Assembly: GCA_038534295.1 (NCBI GenBank)
Contig: JBCAXA010000002.1
Span: 434,001-498,000 of the forward strand
Length of the DNA stretch: 64,000 bases
DNA from: JBCAXA01 sp038534295
Lineage (GTDB): Bacteria > Pseudomonadota > Gammaproteobacteria > Steroidobacterales > Woeseiaceae
Direction: 5' to 3'
Each line of letters starts with the position of its first letter. The first letter of the stretch is position 1. The translations under genes were made by a program, and so were the position numbers. The notes beneath the pieces were generated by a model, which searched no databases, had not been told where the DNA came from, and saw only the letters and a list, made by a program, of their open reading frames with translations. This document shows positions 52,300 to 62,761 of this stretch, piece by piece.

Positions 52300-53397
52300 G
52301 TGCTGACCGGCGCGCAAATCGCCTCGAGAATTTCGCCGGACTCGCATTTCGCCGATTTGTCGGGAAGCTTCGAGCTCGAGAACGGCGATGTGCTCGATGG
52401 CGTGTCGCTCGCTTATCGCACGTGGGGGCAACTCGCCGAACACGGTCGCAACGCCGTGTTGATTTGCCATGCGCTGACTGGCTCTGCCGATGCGGATGAC
52501 TGGTGGCCCGGGCTGATCGGCGCAGGGTCTGCGCTCGACCCGAATGAGGATTTCGTGATCTGCAGCAATGTGATCGGCAGCTGCTACGGCAGCACCGGTC
52601 CGCTGTCGCTAGGCGCTGACGGAACGCGCCACGGCGGCGCTTTTCCGCAGGTGTCGATCCGCGACATGGTGCGCGCGCAATACGCGCTGCTCGAACAACT
52701 CGGGGTGAAGCGACTTCGGTTGGTTATCGGTCCGTCGCTGGGCGGCATGCAAACGCTCGAATGGGCCGCGATGTATCCCGATTTCGTCGACGCGATCGTG
52801 CCTATTGGAGTGTCCGGACGTCACTCTGCTTGGTGCATCGCAACGAGTGAGGCGCAACGCCAGGCGATCTTCGCGGATCCGGATTGGCGGGACGGTTTCT
52901 ACACCGCTGATCGGCCGCCACGGCGGGGGCTTGCGGCGGCACGTATCATGGCGATGGTTAGCTACCGTAGCTGGCAAAACTTTGAGTCGCGATTCGGTCG
53001 GGAACGGCAAGACGACGCGGCAACGGACGTGTTTCAGGTGCAGTCGTACCTGCGCCATCAAGGCAGCAAGATCAATCAACGTTTCGACGCCGTGAGCTAC
53101 GTGCGTCTGACGGAGGCGATGGACACGCACGATCTCGCGCGCGGTCGCGGCGAGTACGGCGATGTGTTGCGGCAAATCACCCAGCCGGCGCTGATCATGG
53201 CGGTGGCGTCCGACATTTTGTACCCACCGCACGAGCAGCGTCTGCTCGCTGATCACCTGCCGGGGGCGGAGTACACCGAACTCGACTCCGAACACGGTCA
53301 TGATGGGTTCTTGATCGAAACCGCAGCGCTGTCGGCAGCGGTGCGTGGATGGCGCGCGGGTCTTTCGCCCGCCGGTGGCGTTGCCGCGCTACCCTAG
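52300..53397 (+). CDS. metX: Homoserine O-acyltransferase (MetX)
   Basis: Alpha/beta-hydrolase-fold acyltransferase (365 aa) activating homoserine. ICHALTGSADAD is the oxyanion region, the nucleophile Ser is in IGPSLGGMQTLEW (about Ser147), and the triad is completed by Asp in ASDILYPP and His in EHGHDGFLIE. The GTG start is 6 nt after metY. Proteobacterial MetX proteins may use acetyl- or succinyl-CoA; the MetY partner favours acetyl but does not prove it. The stop is 9 nt from the convergent leuB stop, with no terminator between. Confidence 0.92.
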   Translation: MLTGAQIASRISPDSHFADLSGSFELENGDVLDGVSLAYRTWGQLAEHGRNAVLICHALTGSADADDWWPGLIGAGSALDPNEDFVICSNVIGSCYGSTGPLSLGADGTRHGGAFPQVSIRDMVRAQYALLEQLGVKRLRLVIGPSLGGMQTLEWAAMYPDFVDAIVPIGVSGRHSAWCIATSEAQRQAIFADPDWRDGFYTADRPPRRGLAAARIMAMVSYRSWQNFESRFGRERQDDAATDVFQVQSYLRHQGSKINQRFDAVSYVRLTEAMDTHDLARGRGEYGDVLRQITQPALIMAVASDILYPPHEQRLLADHLPGAEYTELDSEHGHDGFLIETAALSAAVRGWRAGLSPAGGVAALP

Positions 53398-53406
53398 ACG
53401 TTCTCG

Positions 53407-54459
53407 CTATAACCGCGCCAAAACGGCCTCGGTCATCGCCGCCGTGCTGACTGTACTGTCTGCGGCCAAATCGCGGGTCTTGATCCCGTCAGCAATAGCC
53501 CGTTCGATCGCGCGTTCGAGCTGCACGGCGAGCGCTGGCAGATTCAGTGAATGGCGCAGCAGCATCGCGAGGCTCGCCAATGTGCCGCATGGGTTGGCGA
53601 TGCCTTGGCCGGCGATGTCGGGTGCCGACCCGTGGATCGGCTCGTACAAACCCACCCGATCATTGCCCAGCGATGCGGAAGGCAGCATGCCCATCGACCC
53701 GGCTAACATCGATGCTTCGTCCGTCAGGATGTCGCCGAACATGTTCTCCGTAACAACGACGTCAAACGACGCTGGACGAGACAGCAGGTGCATAGCCGCT
53801 GCATCGACGAGCATGTGCTCGAGATGAATTTCCGGAAACTCCTCGGCAATTACTCGTTCTGCGGTCGCGCGCCAGAGCCGCGAGGTCTCGAGTACGTTGG
53901 CTTTGTCGACGGAAACCAATCGACCGCGTCTGCCGGTCGCTAGACGTGCGGCAACGCGAACGATTCGCTCAACTTCGACGACACTGTAAGTGCAAAGATC
54001 GCTGGCCGTCGTGTCGGTTCGCTCCTTGGCGCCGAAGTAGATGCCTCCGGTCAGTTCGCGAACGACCATGAGATCGGTGCCTTCGAGTCGATCGGCGCGC
54101 AGCGGCGACGCATCGTAAAGGGCACGCAGCGGTTTTACGGGTCGCAGGTTAGCGAAAACGCCGAGTTCGCGGCGCAGTGCCAGTAAGCCTTGTTCTGGGC
54201 GCACCGCTGCCGCCGGATCGGACCATTTTGGTCCGCCAACCGCGCCGAGCAACACAGCATCGGCGTTGCGACATGCGTCCCGCGTCGCTGCTGGAAGCGG
54301 GTCACCGGTTGCGTCGATGGCGGCGCCACCAACCAAGGCTTCGGCAATCGTAACGTCGATGTCGCCTGCGCGCTGCCAATGCGTCAGCACGGCACGCGCC
54401 GCATCGACCACCTCCGGGCCGATACCGTCGCCCGGCAATAGAACGACGGATGCGCTCAT
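53407..54459 (-). CDS. leuB: 3-isopropylmalate dehydrogenase
   Basis: NAD-dependent oxidative decarboxylase of leucine synthesis (350 aa). VVLLPGDGIGPEV opens it, the substrate Arg cluster is around LRRELGVFANLRPV, and the metal-binding Asp residues are in NMFGDILTDEASMLAGS. PIHGSAPDIAGQGIANP is the NAD site. The ATG overlaps the leuD stop. It is the last gene of ilvC-leuACDB. Confidence 0.97.
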   Translation of the reverse strand: MSASVVLLPGDGIGPEVVDAARAVLTHWQRAGDIDVTIAEALVGGAAIDATGDPLPAATRDACRNADAVLLGAVGGPKWSDPAAAVRPEQGLLALRRELGVFANLRPVKPLRALYDASPLRADRLEGTDLMVVRELTGGIYFGAKERTDTTASDLCTYSVVEVERIVRVAARLATGRRGRLVSVDKANVLETSRLWRATAERVIAEEFPEIHLEHMLVDAAAMHLLSRPASFDVVVTENMFGDILTDEASMLAGSMGMLPSASLGNDRVGLYEPIHGSAPDIAGQGIANPCGTLASLAMLLRHSLNLPALAVQLERAIERAIADGIKTRDLAADSTVSTAAMTEAVLARL

Positions 54460-55034
54460 TCGTGCGCGGCCTCGAAGCGACTGATCGCCTCGCCCTGTTT
54501 CAGAAGGTAGCCCAGTTGATCGATACCCTCCATAAGGCAGTAGCGCGCAAAGTCGTCGATCGGGAACGCAACCTTGCGTCCGTCCGCAAACTTGAGGGCG
54601 CGGTCAACGAGATCGACCGTTAATTCGAGTCCCGGATTGGCCAGCAGCTCGCGATGCGTATCGGTATCTACGACGACGGCGACAAGGCCATTCTTGAGTG
54701 CATTGGAGCGGAAAATATCGGCGATCTCGGAGCTGATCACCGCATCAAACCCAAAGTCGAGCAACGCCCACGGTGCGTGCTCACGCGATGATCCGCAGCC
54801 AAAATTATTGCCGGCGACCAAAATTTTAGCGGTCTTTGCCGCGGCGGAGTTCAGCGGCGCATCCGCAATGAGTTCGCCGTGATCGTCATAACGCCAATCG
54901 GCGAACGCATGTCGACCGAGACCGGAGCGCTCGGTGGTCGTCAAGAATCGAGCCGGAATGATTTGATCGGTATCGATATCGGTTTGCGGCAGAACGAACG
55001 TGGCCGAGCTAACGCGGGTAATCGGGCGGCTCAT
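54456..55034 (-). CDS. leuD: 3-isopropylmalate dehydratase small subunit
   Basis: 192-aa swivel domain of isopropylmalate isomerase, partner of LeuC. DTDQIIPARFL and NNFGCGSSREHAPWAL are diagnostic. The start was placed at the ATG directly behind the leuC stop (TGACATG); the frame is open further up but unmatched. Confidence 0.96.
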   Translation of the reverse strand: MSRPITRVSSATFVLPQTDIDTDQIIPARFLTTTERSGLGRHAFADWRYDDHGELIADAPLNSAAAKTAKILVAGNNFGCGSSREHAPWALLDFGFDAVISSEIADIFRSNALKNGLVAVVVDTDTHRELLANPGLELTVDLVDRALKFADGRKVAFPIDDFARYCLMEGIDQLGYLLKQGEAISRFEAAHE

Positions 55035-55035
55035 G

Positions 55036-56445
55036 TCAGGCTCCTGCCAACAGCGGTCGCGGGTCGGCCACGACGCCAGCGACGGCACTAGCGGCGGCGG
55101 TCTCAGGGCTGGCGAGAATGGTTCGCGCGCCAGCTCCCTGTCGACCTTCGAAATTTCGGTTGCTCGTACTGACCGCGAGCTTGCCGCGTGGCACGGAATC
55201 GCCATTCATGCCGAGGCACATCGAGCATCCCGGTTCGCGCCATTCTGCGCCGGCGCTGCGAATCACGTCGTCAAGACCACGCGCTTCGGCGTCGGCCTTG
55301 ACCTGTTCAGACCCGGGGACCACGAGCATGCGGACGCCATCGGCCACGCGATGGCGTCGGAGCAGCGCCGCGGCGCGTTCGATATCGCTGAGTCGCGCGT
55401 TCGTGCAGCTGCCGACGAACACGACATCGATCGGTGTTCCGGCGATGGGCCTACCGCTCGTAAGACCCATGTAATCGAGCGCCTTGTGAAAGGCGGCATC
55501 GCCGTCGCGCGTGGGGATTTCACCGTCGACGTCAATCACCATGCCAGGGTTCGTGCCAAACGTTACTTGTGGTGACAGCGCCGTCGCATCGATGCTGACC
55601 TCGCGATCAAACTGTGCGTCCGGATCGGTCGGCAGCGACTGCCACGTCGACAGCGCTCGCTCCCAAGCATCGCCGGTCGGCGCCATCGGCCGACCTGCGA
55701 CGTACTCGAAGGTGGTGTCGTCGGGTGCAACCAGACCAGCGCGCGCGCCGGCCTCGATAGACATGTTGCAGACGGTCATGCGCTCGTCCATCGACAGCGC
55801 ACCGATCGTATCGCCGCGGTACTCAATGACGTGGCCCGTGCCGCCATCGACGCCAATCTTGCCGATCGTTGCGAGAATGATGTCTTTGGCGGTAACGCCC
55901 GGCGCAAGTTGTCCGTCGACCGACACCGCCATCGTTCGCGCCTTACGTTGCAGCAGGCACTGTGTCGCCAGTACGTGGCCGACTTCTGTCGTGCCAATGC
56001 CGAATGCAAGTGCGCCGAAAGCGCCATGGGTTGACGTATGAGAGTCGCCGCAGACGATCGTCTTACCCGGTTGAGTTGCACCAAGCTCCGGACCGATGAT
56101 GTGGACTATGCCGCGGTAGGGACTGTCGAAATCGTAGAGCTCGATACCGAACTCGGCGCAGTTGGCCTGCATTTTGCGGATTTGACCCGCGGCGGCTGGG
56201 CCAACGATGTCGATATCGGCGAGCTTACGAACTGGCGTGGTTGGCGTTGAATGATCCATTGTCGCCAGCGTTCGATCGGGTCGTCGGACTTTGAGACCGC
56301 GGTCTCGCAACACGCTGAATGCCTGCGGCGTCGTAACCTCGTGAATAAGATGCAGATCGATATAGAGTACCGCCGGCGTGTCGGGCGTTTCCGCAACGAC
56401 AACGTGGTTGTCCCAGATTTTCTCGTACAGCGTTCGTGCGGTCAT
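55036..56445 (-). CDS. leuC: 3-isopropylmalate dehydratase large subunit
   Basis: [4Fe-4S] aconitase-family subunit (469 aa) that isomerises 2- to 3-isopropylmalate. Substrate/cluster motifs: IVCGDSHTSTHGAFG, VFVGSCTNARLSDIE with the first cluster Cys, and EPGCSMCLGMN with the other two. AGGA lies before the ATG at 56445. Confidence 0.97.
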   Translation of the reverse strand: MTARTLYEKIWDNHVVVAETPDTPAVLYIDLHLIHEVTTPQAFSVLRDRGLKVRRPDRTLATMDHSTPTTPVRKLADIDIVGPAAAGQIRKMQANCAEFGIELYDFDSPYRGIVHIIGPELGATQPGKTIVCGDSHTSTHGAFGALAFGIGTTEVGHVLATQCLLQRKARTMAVSVDGQLAPGVTAKDIILATIGKIGVDGGTGHVIEYRGDTIGALSMDERMTVCNMSIEAGARAGLVAPDDTTFEYVAGRPMAPTGDAWERALSTWQSLPTDPDAQFDREVSIDATALSPQVTFGTNPGMVIDVDGEIPTRDGDAAFHKALDYMGLTSGRPIAGTPIDVVFVGSCTNARLSDIERAAALLRRHRVADGVRMLVVPGSEQVKADAEARGLDDVIRSAGAEWREPGCSMCLGMNGDSVPRGKLAVSTSNRNFEGRQGAGARTILASPETAAASAVAGVVADPRPLLAGA

Positions 56446-56470
56446 GCGCGCTTTCCTGGGTGCCAATACG

Positions 56471-58054
<1,584 letters not shown>

Positions 58055-58074
58055 GATTTTGTCTCCGCTTGCGG

Positions 58075-59061
58075 CTAGCTTTCCAACCAGTCCATCTGGC
58101 CACGCAACTTCGCGCCCACCGCTTCAATGGGATGCGCAAGATCTTCGTTCATCATGCGCGTGTACTCGGCGCGACCGGACTTGTTTTCGTCGATCCACTG
58201 TCGTGCGAACACGCCGTCCTGAATGTCTTTGAGCACGCCGCGCATGGAGTCTTTGACGTGGTCGTCGATGACGCGTGGCCCGCGGGTGAGGTCGCCGTAC
58301 TGTGCCGTCTCACTAATGAATTCATGCATCTTTTTCAGGCCGCCTTCGTGCAACAGATCAACGATGAGTTTAAGTTCATGCATGCACTCGTAGTACGCAA
58401 CCTCCGGCTGATAGCCGGCTTCGACCAATGTTTCGAAACCTTTGAGCACCAGTTCGGTGGCGCCGCCGCAAAGCACCGCTTGCTCGCCAAACAGGTCCGT
58501 TTCGGTCTCTTCTTTGAAGGTAGTCTCGATCACGCCAGCGCGGGCACCGCCAATGCCGGCCGCATACGCAAGAGCGCGTTGCAGCGCTTGGCCGGTTGGG
58601 TCGGCGTGAATCGCTACGAGGCACGGGACGCCTTTGCCTTGTTGGTATTGCCGCCGTACAAGATCACCGGGTCCCTTTGGCGCGATCATGATGACATCGA
58701 GATCGTCACGCGGTTGCACCTGTTCGAAGTGAATATTGAAGCCATGCGCGAACAGCAGTGCCGCGCCTTGTCGCAAGTTTGGCTCGATGGCCTGGTAGAT
58801 GATCGGCTGGGAAACGTCTGGGGTCAGAATCGCAACGAGATCGGCGGCTGCCGCAGCGTCTTCGATGGACGCAACTTCCAGGCCGTCAGCCGTGGCTTTG
58901 TGCCAGCTCGCACCGTCTGGGCGCAATCCGGCGATCACGCGTATGCCGCTGTCGCGTAGATTGAGCGCGTGCGCACGACCCTGACTGCCGTAACCGACGA
59001 TCGCTACCGTCGCATCGCTCAAGGCGCCGGAATCGACGTCCGCCTCGGTGTACATTTTCAT
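58075..59061 (-). CDS. ilvC: Ketol-acid reductoisomerase, class I
   Basis: NADPH- and Mg-dependent isomeroreductase of branched-chain amino-acid synthesis. The 328-aa short (class I) form differs from the 490-aa enteric enzyme. Rossmann motif VGYGSQGRAHALNLRDSG, IMIAPKGPG, and the knotted domain with EETETDLFGEQAVLCGG metal acids. GAGGAAA precedes the ATG. First gene of ilvC-leuACDB, behind a Leu-rich leader and attenuator; ilvBN were not seen in the window. Confidence 0.97.
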   Translation of the reverse strand: MKMYTEADVDSGALSDATVAIVGYGSQGRAHALNLRDSGIRVIAGLRPDGASWHKATADGLEVASIEDAAAAADLVAILTPDVSQPIIYQAIEPNLRQGAALLFAHGFNIHFEQVQPRDDLDVIMIAPKGPGDLVRRQYQQGKGVPCLVAIHADPTGQALQRALAYAAGIGGARAGVIETTFKEETETDLFGEQAVLCGGATELVLKGFETLVEAGYQPEVAYYECMHELKLIVDLLHEGGLKKMHEFISETAQYGDLTRGPRVIDDHVKDSMRGVLKDIQDGVFARQWIDENKSGRAEYTRMMNEDLAHPIEAVGAKLRGQMDWLES

Positions 59062-59113
59062 GCGGTTTCCTCAACGTTGTTTTTAGTCTGTGTGCGCTGT
59101 CTGTTGCAGCAGC

Positions 59114-59155
59114 AAAAAAAAACCCCGTGAAGCGTTTCGGCCTGGACGGGGTTTT
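59114..59155 (-). terminator. Attenuator terminator upstream of ilvC
   Basis: On the minus strand AAAACCCCGT pairs with ACGGGGTTTT (59155-59146 with 59128-59119) around a 17-nt loop, followed by more U (to 59114). It lies between the leucine-rich leader ORF and ilvC and can be disrupted by an alternative pairing of its left arm with the leader. Confidence 0.9.
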
Positions 59156-59179
59156 GGCGACTTGATGTGTGATCGTCAG

Positions 59180-59260
59180 CTAGCCGCCACCCTCCCCAAG
59201 AAGGAGACCGAGCGGCAGTAGAAGGAAGCTGTTCGCGAACTGTCTAATGATCACACGCAT
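59180..59260 (-). CDS. Branched-chain amino-acid leader peptide
   Basis: 26-codon ORF beginning MRVIIRQF. Codons 13-21 contain seven leucines, with valine and two isoleucines near the start. The GGGG (59197-59194) and GGCG (59188-59185) near its end can pair with CCCC and CGCC of the terminator's left side (59151-59148, 59159-59156), forming an antiterminator when ribosomes stall on Leu codons. GTGTGATC at the start of the ORF is also complementary to GATCACAC just past its stop. There is no Shine-Dalgarno, and the predicted transcription start coincides with the ATG. Confidence 0.85.
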   Translation of the reverse strand: MRVIIRQFANSFLLLPLGLLLGEGGG

Positions 59261-59266
59261 TTGGCG

Positions 59267-59295
59267 ATGATGTTGCAGTTGCCAACAGGTGTCAA
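59267..59295 (-). promoter_or_regulatory. Promoter of the leader-ilvC-leuACDB transcript
   Basis: On the minus strand TTGACA (59295-59290), 17-nt spacer, CATCAT (59272-59267). Six bases later comes the leader ATG, so transcripts should start at or within a base or two of AUG. Confidence 0.65.
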
Positions 59296-59328
59296 CGACT
59301 GCGCGACAGTGAGCGTTACAATGGTTGC

Positions 59329-60306
59329 TCAAGAAACTTTGACGACCAGTTTGCCGAGCGCACGCCGCTCCGCCAAACACGTCAACGCATCGGCGGCCGC
59401 AGCGAGCGGATAGGGTGATTGCACGACGGGTCGAATTTTTCGCTCGGCCAGCAGGCGCTGCAGTGCAGCCATGTTGTTGCGATGTCGGTCCGGTTCAGCC
59501 TCAACGTGCCGACCCCAGAACACGCCGACGGCGGACGAGCCTTTGAGCAGCAAAAGATTGGCGGCAATTGTCGGGATGTTGCCGGCTGCAAAACCGATGA
59601 CGAGCAGCCTGCCACCCCACGCCAGGCTGCGCAGCGCGGCCTCGGTCAGCTCGCCGCCGACGGGATCGTAGACGACGTCAACGCCGCGGCCATCGGTCAG
59701 TGCTTTGACCTGCTCACGCAGCGAGTCGCGTGAGTAGTTGATGGTCTTCGTTGCACCGTGCTCAGCGGCAAGCGCCAGTTTTTCGTCGCTGCTGGCAGCT
59801 GCAATCACGCTGGCGCCGGCCGCGTGACCCAACTGCACGGCCGCGAGTCCGACGCCACCGGCCGCGCCGAGTACGAGCAGTGTTTCGCCGCTCGCAAGCC
59901 GACCGCGATCGTGCAGGGCGTGATATGACGTTCCGTACGCCAACGTAAACGCGGCGGCAAGTTCGGCCGGTACGCCCTCGGGAATCGGATACACCTGGTG
60001 CGGCTTGGCGAGCGCAAATTCGGCAAGCCCGCCATAGCCCAGCAAGGCTCCAACGCGGTCGCCGACCTTGAAGCGCTCGACGTCGCTGCCGAGTTCGACA
60101 ATTCGACCGGCGATCTCGGCGCCGGGGGAGAATGGCAGCGGCGGCTGCATTTGGTAACGCCCGGCAACCATCAACACGTCCGGGAAATTGATACCGCACG
60201 CGTCGACGGCGATTTTTACGTCACCCGCGCCGACCTCTGGCTCCGCCACGTCGAGTAGCTGCAGCGATGACGGTGACCCGTGCTCCTGACAAACAATGGC
60301 GCGCAT
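59329..60306 (-). CDS. NADPH:quinone oxidoreductase, zeta-crystallin type
   Basis: 325-aa zinc-free medium-chain dehydrogenase/reductase. CGINFPDVLMVAGRYQ and PGAEIAGRIVELG in the catalytic domain, VLGAAGGVGLAAVQLGHAAG in the Rossmann domain, no structural zinc cysteines. Likely reduces quinones or enoyl/acyl substrates with NADPH. The ATG at 60306 is preceded by AAGGAG. Divergent from the acyl-CoA dehydrogenase gene with a 133-nt gap. Confidence 0.88.
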   Translation of the reverse strand: MRAIVCQEHGSPSSLQLLDVAEPEVGAGDVKIAVDACGINFPDVLMVAGRYQMQPPLPFSPGAEIAGRIVELGSDVERFKVGDRVGALLGYGGLAEFALAKPHQVYPIPEGVPAELAAAFTLAYGTSYHALHDRGRLASGETLLVLGAAGGVGLAAVQLGHAAGASVIAAASSDEKLALAAEHGATKTINYSRDSLREQVKALTDGRGVDVVYDPVGGELTEAALRSLAWGGRLLVIGFAAGNIPTIAANLLLLKGSSAVGVFWGRHVEAEPDRHRNNMAALQRLLAERKIRPVVQSPYPLAAAADALTCLAERRALGKLVVKVS

Positions 60307-60439
60307 TCCTGCCGCTCCTTGCAAACTGATGCGCGCCACACGGTACGCGACCGCGGGTGCCGGCGTCGAGTAATACACCGTGTCTGGGAACGGCCGAGTC
60401 GGTATGCTTGCGGCGTTGCTAGCTCGAGCGCGATTCACC

Positions 60440-61663
60440 ATGGATTTTGACTACTCGCCCCGCGTCAACGAACTTCGTGAGCGCGTCGACACCTTTATGC
60501 GCGATTACATCTATCCAGCGGAATCTGAGTATTTCGAATACTTGGCCGAGGCGGACAGTCGTTGGGTCATTCCGCCGATCATGGATGACCTCAAGCAGAA
60601 AGCGCGCGATGCTGGGCTGTGGAATCTGTTCCTGCCGGAAAGCGACTATGGGGCAGGGCTTTCAAATCTCGAATATGCACCGCTGGCCGAGCTCATGGGG
60701 AAATCATGGATCGCGCCCGAGGTCTTCAACTGTGCCGCGCCCGATACCGGCAACATGGAAGTTCTGGCACGTTACGGCAGCGCTGCGCACAAGAAGCAAT
60801 GGCTAGAGCCTTTGCTGGCCGGGGAAATTCGCTCGGCCTTCGCCATGACGGAGCCTGCGGTCGCGTCGTCAGATGCGACCAACATCGAAGCGTCTATCGT
60901 TCGCGACGGTGACCATTATGTGATCAACGGTCGTAAATGGTGGACCTCCGGCGCGATGGATCCGCGCTGCCAGATACTTATATTTATGGGTAAGACCGAT
61001 CCCGATGCGGATCGGCATCGCCAGCAGTCCATGATTCTGGTGCCAATGACGACCGCCGGCGTCCGCGTCCTGCGCCCGCTCACAGTATTCGGTTATGACG
61101 ACGCGCCGCATGGGCATGCCGAGGTCGACTTCGATAACGTCCGCGTGCCGGCGGACAACCTGTTGCTCGGCGAGGGGCGGGGCTTCGAGATTGCCCAAGG
61201 TCGACTGGGGCCGGGTCGTATTCACCACTGCATGCGATTGATCGGGCTTGCTGAGCGCGCGATCGAATTGATGTGCCGGCGCGTGCAAACGCGGGTCGCC
61301 TTCGGGCGGCCGCTGGCTACCCGCGGCGTAGTCCGTGAAGCGATCGCCGCGTCGCGTATTGCTATTGACCAGGCGCGATTGCTAACGCTGATGGCGGCGG
61401 ACCGCATGGACAAGGTCGGGAACAAATCGGCCAAGTCGGAGATCGCAATGATTAAGGTGGTCGCGCCACAGATGTGCCTGGACGTCATTGACCGGGCGAT
61501 GCAGGTGCACGGCGGCGCCGGTGTGTCGCAGGATTTTCCGCTGGCTTACGCGTTCGCGATGACGCGGACGCTGCGTTACGCCGACGGTCCCGACGAGGTG
61601 CATCGAGTCACCGTTGCGAAGGAAGAATTGGCGCGCCACGCAATGCCGACGGATTTACCGTAA
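60440..61663 (+). CDS. Acyl-CoA dehydrogenase family protein
   Basis: 407-aa flavoprotein resembling ACAD10/11-type proteins. FAMTEPAVASSDATNI binds FAD, VINGRKWWTSGA follows, VAFGRPLATRGVVREAIA and MQVHGGAGVSQDFPLA are typical, and the C-terminal YADGPDEVHR holds the expected catalytic acid region. Substrate chain length unknown. Start at the ATG 60440, giving MDFDYSPRVNEL. Divergent from the quinone oxidoreductase. Confidence 0.92.
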   Translation: MDFDYSPRVNELRERVDTFMRDYIYPAESEYFEYLAEADSRWVIPPIMDDLKQKARDAGLWNLFLPESDYGAGLSNLEYAPLAELMGKSWIAPEVFNCAAPDTGNMEVLARYGSAAHKKQWLEPLLAGEIRSAFAMTEPAVASSDATNIEASIVRDGDHYVINGRKWWTSGAMDPRCQILIFMGKTDPDADRHRQQSMILVPMTTAGVRVLRPLTVFGYDDAPHGHAEVDFDNVRVPADNLLLGEGRGFEIAQGRLGPGRIHHCMRLIGLAERAIELMCRRVQTRVAFGRPLATRGVVREAIAASRIAIDQARLLTLMAADRMDKVGNKSAKSEIAMIKVVAPQMCLDVIDRAMQVHGGAGVSQDFPLAYAFAMTRTLRYADGPDEVHRVTVAKEELARHAMPTDLP

Positions 61664-61980
61664 TAGCCGTCCGTAGGGCCTTGTCCGGGTTGAAAATGGA
61701 GTTTCGGCGAAAAGCCCGCCTGGACTGGCGTCGCCCAATCGCTGTGTTATTCTTGCCCTCGCGCCGAGGGGGCGACGTGTCCGGCTTTGTGCGCAAAAAG
61801 TGCGCGGCCGGCATCATGCAGGAACACAGGGCGAACGATGGGGGTCGTTGCTCGGGGCATCAACGGGATGCCTTGATCGGTCGAAATCTCCATTGGTTCG
61901 AGCGCGGACGCTAAGGTCGGTCACGGCTGCGGCGTCGGCAAAAGAAATTTAGAAAGCAGAACCTGACTTAAGGAGCGTTC
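61664..61980. other. Gene-free interval before the DUF3450 gene
   Basis: 317 bp with no supported gene. A nested hairpin candidate lies at about 61781-61808 (outer CCGGC with GCCGG, inner GCGC with GCGC). AAGGAG near 61972 is the ribosome-binding site of the next gene. The promoter was not located with confidence. Confidence 0.5.
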
Positions 61981-62757
61981 ATGATTCCGCGAAACAAAGG
62001 CGGCCTGCTTGCCGTCATCGGTACAGCCGTTGTTGCGCTGTTCTCGACCAGCACGGTCACCGCGCAAACCGTCGACTCGGTGTTGGAAGCCGAGAAAAAC
62101 CGCGTTAAGCAGAACCGAGATGCGCAGAAGCGTATCGATCGAATCGTCCAAGAAACGCGCGAAATCGTTAACGACTACCGCGGCGTGACCAAAGAGATCG
62201 ACGGGCTGCGGATCTACAACCGCTTGATGGAAGCGCAGACTGCAAAACAGCAGGCGAAGCTCGACGAAATCGGCGAGTCGATGGAAAAAGCCAACGTCAT
62301 CAACCGGCAAATCTTTCCGTTGATGACACGCATGATCGAGGGTCTCGACAAATTCGTTGAGCTCGACGTGCCTTTCCTGCTTGAAGAGCGCCGCGAGCGC
62401 GTGACGGGCCTCCAGGAATTGATGGACCAGCCGAACGTCACGGTCGCCGAGAAATTCCGCAAAGTCATGGAGGCGTACCAAATCGAGAACGACTACGGTC
62501 GCACGATCGAGACGTACGAAGCGGCCGTCGCCGTTGAAGGCGGCGGCGAGATCAACGTCGACTTCCTGCGTATCGGTCGGGTTGCCCTGATGTATCAGTC
62601 GGCGGATGGCAGCATCACCGGTCGTTGGGACCATGGCTCGCGCAGCTTTGTCGCCGCGAACGAGTACCGCAACGAAGTCAAAAAAGGACTGGACGTAGCC
62701 TCACAGAAGATTGCGCCAGAGTTGCTGCTGCTGCCGGTTGCAGGCGCGGGGGAATAA
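61981..62757 (+). CDS. DUF3450 family periplasmic protein (TonB-system associated)
   Basis: 258 aa with a signal peptide (LAVIGTAVVALFSTSTVTAQ, cut before TVD). The mature part is mainly a coiled coil (about 25-110) followed by FVELDVPFLLEERRERV and EAYQIENDYGRTIETYE, hallmarks of DUF3450. These proteins are regularly encoded with long ExbB, ExbB2, ExbD2 and TonB2 genes and probably assist energy transfer to outer-membrane transporters. The next gene fits that cluster, 4 nt later. Confidence 0.88.
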   Translation: MIPRNKGGLLAVIGTAVVALFSTSTVTAQTVDSVLEAEKNRVKQNRDAQKRIDRIVQETREIVNDYRGVTKEIDGLRIYNRLMEAQTAKQQAKLDEIGESMEKANVINRQIFPLMTRMIEGLDKFVELDVPFLLEERRERVTGLQELMDQPNVTVAEKFRKVMEAYQIENDYGRTIETYEAAVAVEGGGEINVDFLRIGRVALMYQSADGSITGRWDHGSRSFVAANEYRNEVKKGLDVASQKIAPELLLLPVAGAGE

Positions 62758-62761
62758 GAAC

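Noticed and set aside
61681..61914. 77-codon frame before the DUF3450 gene
   Set aside because: No recognisable domain, basic GC-driven composition and no good ribosome-binding site at its start.
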